Notes under the pieces: model-generated
Database searches by the model: none
Told to the model about the DNA's origin: nothing
The model's input: the letters and a program-made list of their open reading frames with translations, nothing else
Program-made: the position numbers and the translations under genes
In this document: positions 62,644 to 64,000 of the stretch, in pieces
How the letters are laid out: every line of letters begins with the position of its first letter
Position numbering within the stretch: position 1 is the stretch's first letter
Origin: Pagrus major
Taxonomy: Eukaryota; Chordata; Actinopteri; Spariformes; Sparidae
Direction: 5' to 3'
Length of the DNA stretch: 64,000 nt
Assembly: GCF_040436345.1 (NCBI RefSeq)
Contig: NC_133223.1
Coordinates: 28,552,910 to 28,616,909 of the forward strand

Positions 62644-63061
62644 ATGAGAAAGGCCGAGGTGCAAATGACCCTTAAAAAAGGGGCAGATGAAGCAGGGGCA
62701 CCCCCGAGCCCCATCATCCCCTCAAAGCGGTCCAAAGCGAGCCCCGAGCAAGTCGTCCCGGACCCTCGAGGACCTGGTTATCCCACCCAAACACCGCCTG
62801 TTTTTATCCGCAAAATGAGGAACGCTGCCGTGGGGACCGGCTGCGACATCCGTCTCAAAGTAACTGTGGCTGGAGACCCCCAGCCTTCTTTATACTGGTA
62901 CCACAACGACGACCTCCTCAACATGGAGAACCAGGAGTACGGAGGACTCTGGATTAGGGATTGCAAACCCAGTGATGCTGGCCTCTACACCTGCATCGCC
63001 AACAACCACCTGGGAGAGGCACGGAGCAGCGCCGTACTGGCTGTCTTGGATCTTGGTGAAG
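62644..63061 (+). CDS. speg: speg, first coding exon (partial gene)
   Basis: N terminus of the striated-muscle titin-like kinase SPEG, which works at the sarcoplasmic reticulum/triad. The exon gives 139 complete codons plus one base, ending before gtaata at 63062. It starts MRKAEVQMTLKKGADEAGAP and PSPIIPSKRSKAS, matching human SPEG (APPSPGVPPKRAKV). One I-set immunoglobulin domain follows at residues 52-136, starting PPVFIRKMRNAAVGTG. It has the disulphide Cys67-Cys117, Trp85 and DAGLYTC at 111-117, and continues as AVLAVLDLGE, as in the first Ig domain of human SPEG. The start has A at -3. The remaining exons lie beyond the window, and the 63062-64000 intron shows nothing recognisable. A recalled human SPEG-CXCR2 neighbourhood (2q35) supports the call. 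Fish have spega and spegb; this cannot be resolved here. Confidence 0.88.
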
Positions 63062-64000
63062 GTAATACTCACGAGGAACAACTAAAGCGTGACATTAAAA
63101 TCAAAGTATTCATAAACCTGAACTACTTTAAAATACTCAACAAGTAGTGTGAAATAGATTTAGTCTTTGGAAGCCCTTCATAGTAATGTAGATAACCATT
63201 TATTTGATATCATAACTCATTCATCTAATGCACCATTTTTTTAAGAAAATCAGTGAAATCATTGTCATGCTGACTGTTATCATGAGGTTTTAACTTCCTT
63301 GGAAATTACCCAGCAAGCCACAGTCAAGCACCAAGTAGAAATGTGAGCCTGTTTTACTTCCTGTTCCATTTAATGCAACATAAAGTGAAAATCTCAACCA
63401 GCACACAAAATACAATCATTTCTATTATTTCAGCATTCATTTAGGTGGTTATAAGGCTCAATTGTTATCGTCTTTGTCTGATCTTTAGCTTTTTCTTTTG
63501 ACTTGTGTACCTCAGTTGTTTGAAAAAGACAAAGAAAAAGTATCTTATTTAATTTCTTTGTCACAGCCCCCAAAAAGTAACAAAATGAATGAACATACAG
63601 GAGCACAAACACATATTTACACCAGTGAACACTGTTGTTTTTTACATCCAAAGCCAAATACTCTCTTTTGTCCTTTTTCTCTATCAATGCCATTCAAATG
63701 TTTCTTTGCTACATACAATTAGAGTGAACTTGAATTATTTAAAGTATTGCTAAATATTACATGCAGTTGATTAATTTCACTAAGGCACATAAAGATAGAG
63801 ATTCGTTATTGCTAATGCCTCATTTGGGGTTAGTTTTCCCACAACTGTTTCCCAAGGCAGCTGTAATAAGCATCAGCTGGTACTGTACAAAGACATCAGC
63901 GTCAAATACTGGATGATTGCAGTAGTTCGAATTGTATATAGTGTTTTATATACTTTAGTTGGATTGAATTCATCCCTCTGTTGTGGAAAAGGATAAAAAG
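63062..64000. other. speg: First part of speg intron 1
   Basis: AT-rich, with no gene or repeat that I can name. Confidence 0.5.

Overview
The window is vertebrate, and very probably teleost (percomorph-type), nuclear DNA. It has long introns with GT-AG splicing, dense short dinucleotide and trinucleotide repeats, AT-rich MITE-strewn intergenic DNA, and fish-type Tc1, LINE, Penelope, hAT-like and TTAA-bounded elements. Five host protein genes can be recognised, all on the + strand. They are the 3' end of tmeff2 (146-1577), all of cavin2/sdpr (26760-44656, two exons around a 16.4 kb intron), nabp1 (50824-53123, six coding exons), a CXCR1/2-type chemokine receptor (56005-58856, two coding exons) and the first coding exon of speg (62644-63061, running out of the window). 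From memory, TMEFF2, CAVIN2 and NABP1 are neighbours at human 2q32.3 and CXCR2 and SPEG lie at 2q35, so this window joins two pieces of one ancestral block.

Region by region. 1-2.4 kb holds the tmeff2 transmembrane and C-terminal exons and its 3' UTR. 2.4-16.1 kb is an accessory patch between tmeff2 and cavin2. It holds a Penelope-like 3' fragment, two intact tRNA-Ser(AGA) genes in a duplicated unit 2.1 kb apart, a decayed Tc1 element carrying a SINE, a LINE fragment, a five-exon DUF6729/C2H2-finger gene of mobile-element character that is broken and ends inside a third, truncated tRNA-Ser copy, a TTAA-bounded DNA element, and a second LINE fragment. 16-26 kb is mostly featureless intergenic DNA with MITEs and a CTG/CTA repeat. 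26-47.7 kb is cavin2, with three dinucleotide tracts in front of it, a diverged tandem array and a 372-bp foldback element in its intron, and a 3 kb 3' UTR. 49.1 kb has tRNA-Ser(CGA). 50-54 kb is nabp1, 56-59.5 kb the chemokine receptor, whose intron holds an element bounded by hAT-like inverted repeats with an LTR/gag fossil inside, 60-61.4 kb a tandemly repeated AT-rich block, and 62.6 kb the speg start.

The host genes do not form a pathway: a transmembrane EGF/follistatin protein, a caveolar coat protein, an OB-fold ssDNA-binding repair protein, a chemokine receptor and a muscle titin-like kinase. They sit together by conserved synteny. The least explained parts are the DUF6729 gene fused to a tRNA-Ser remnant, and the tRNA-Ser copies that share one insertion-prone site just 3' of the Pol III terminator. 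All calls come from reading the sequence and from recalled family sequences; no search was run.
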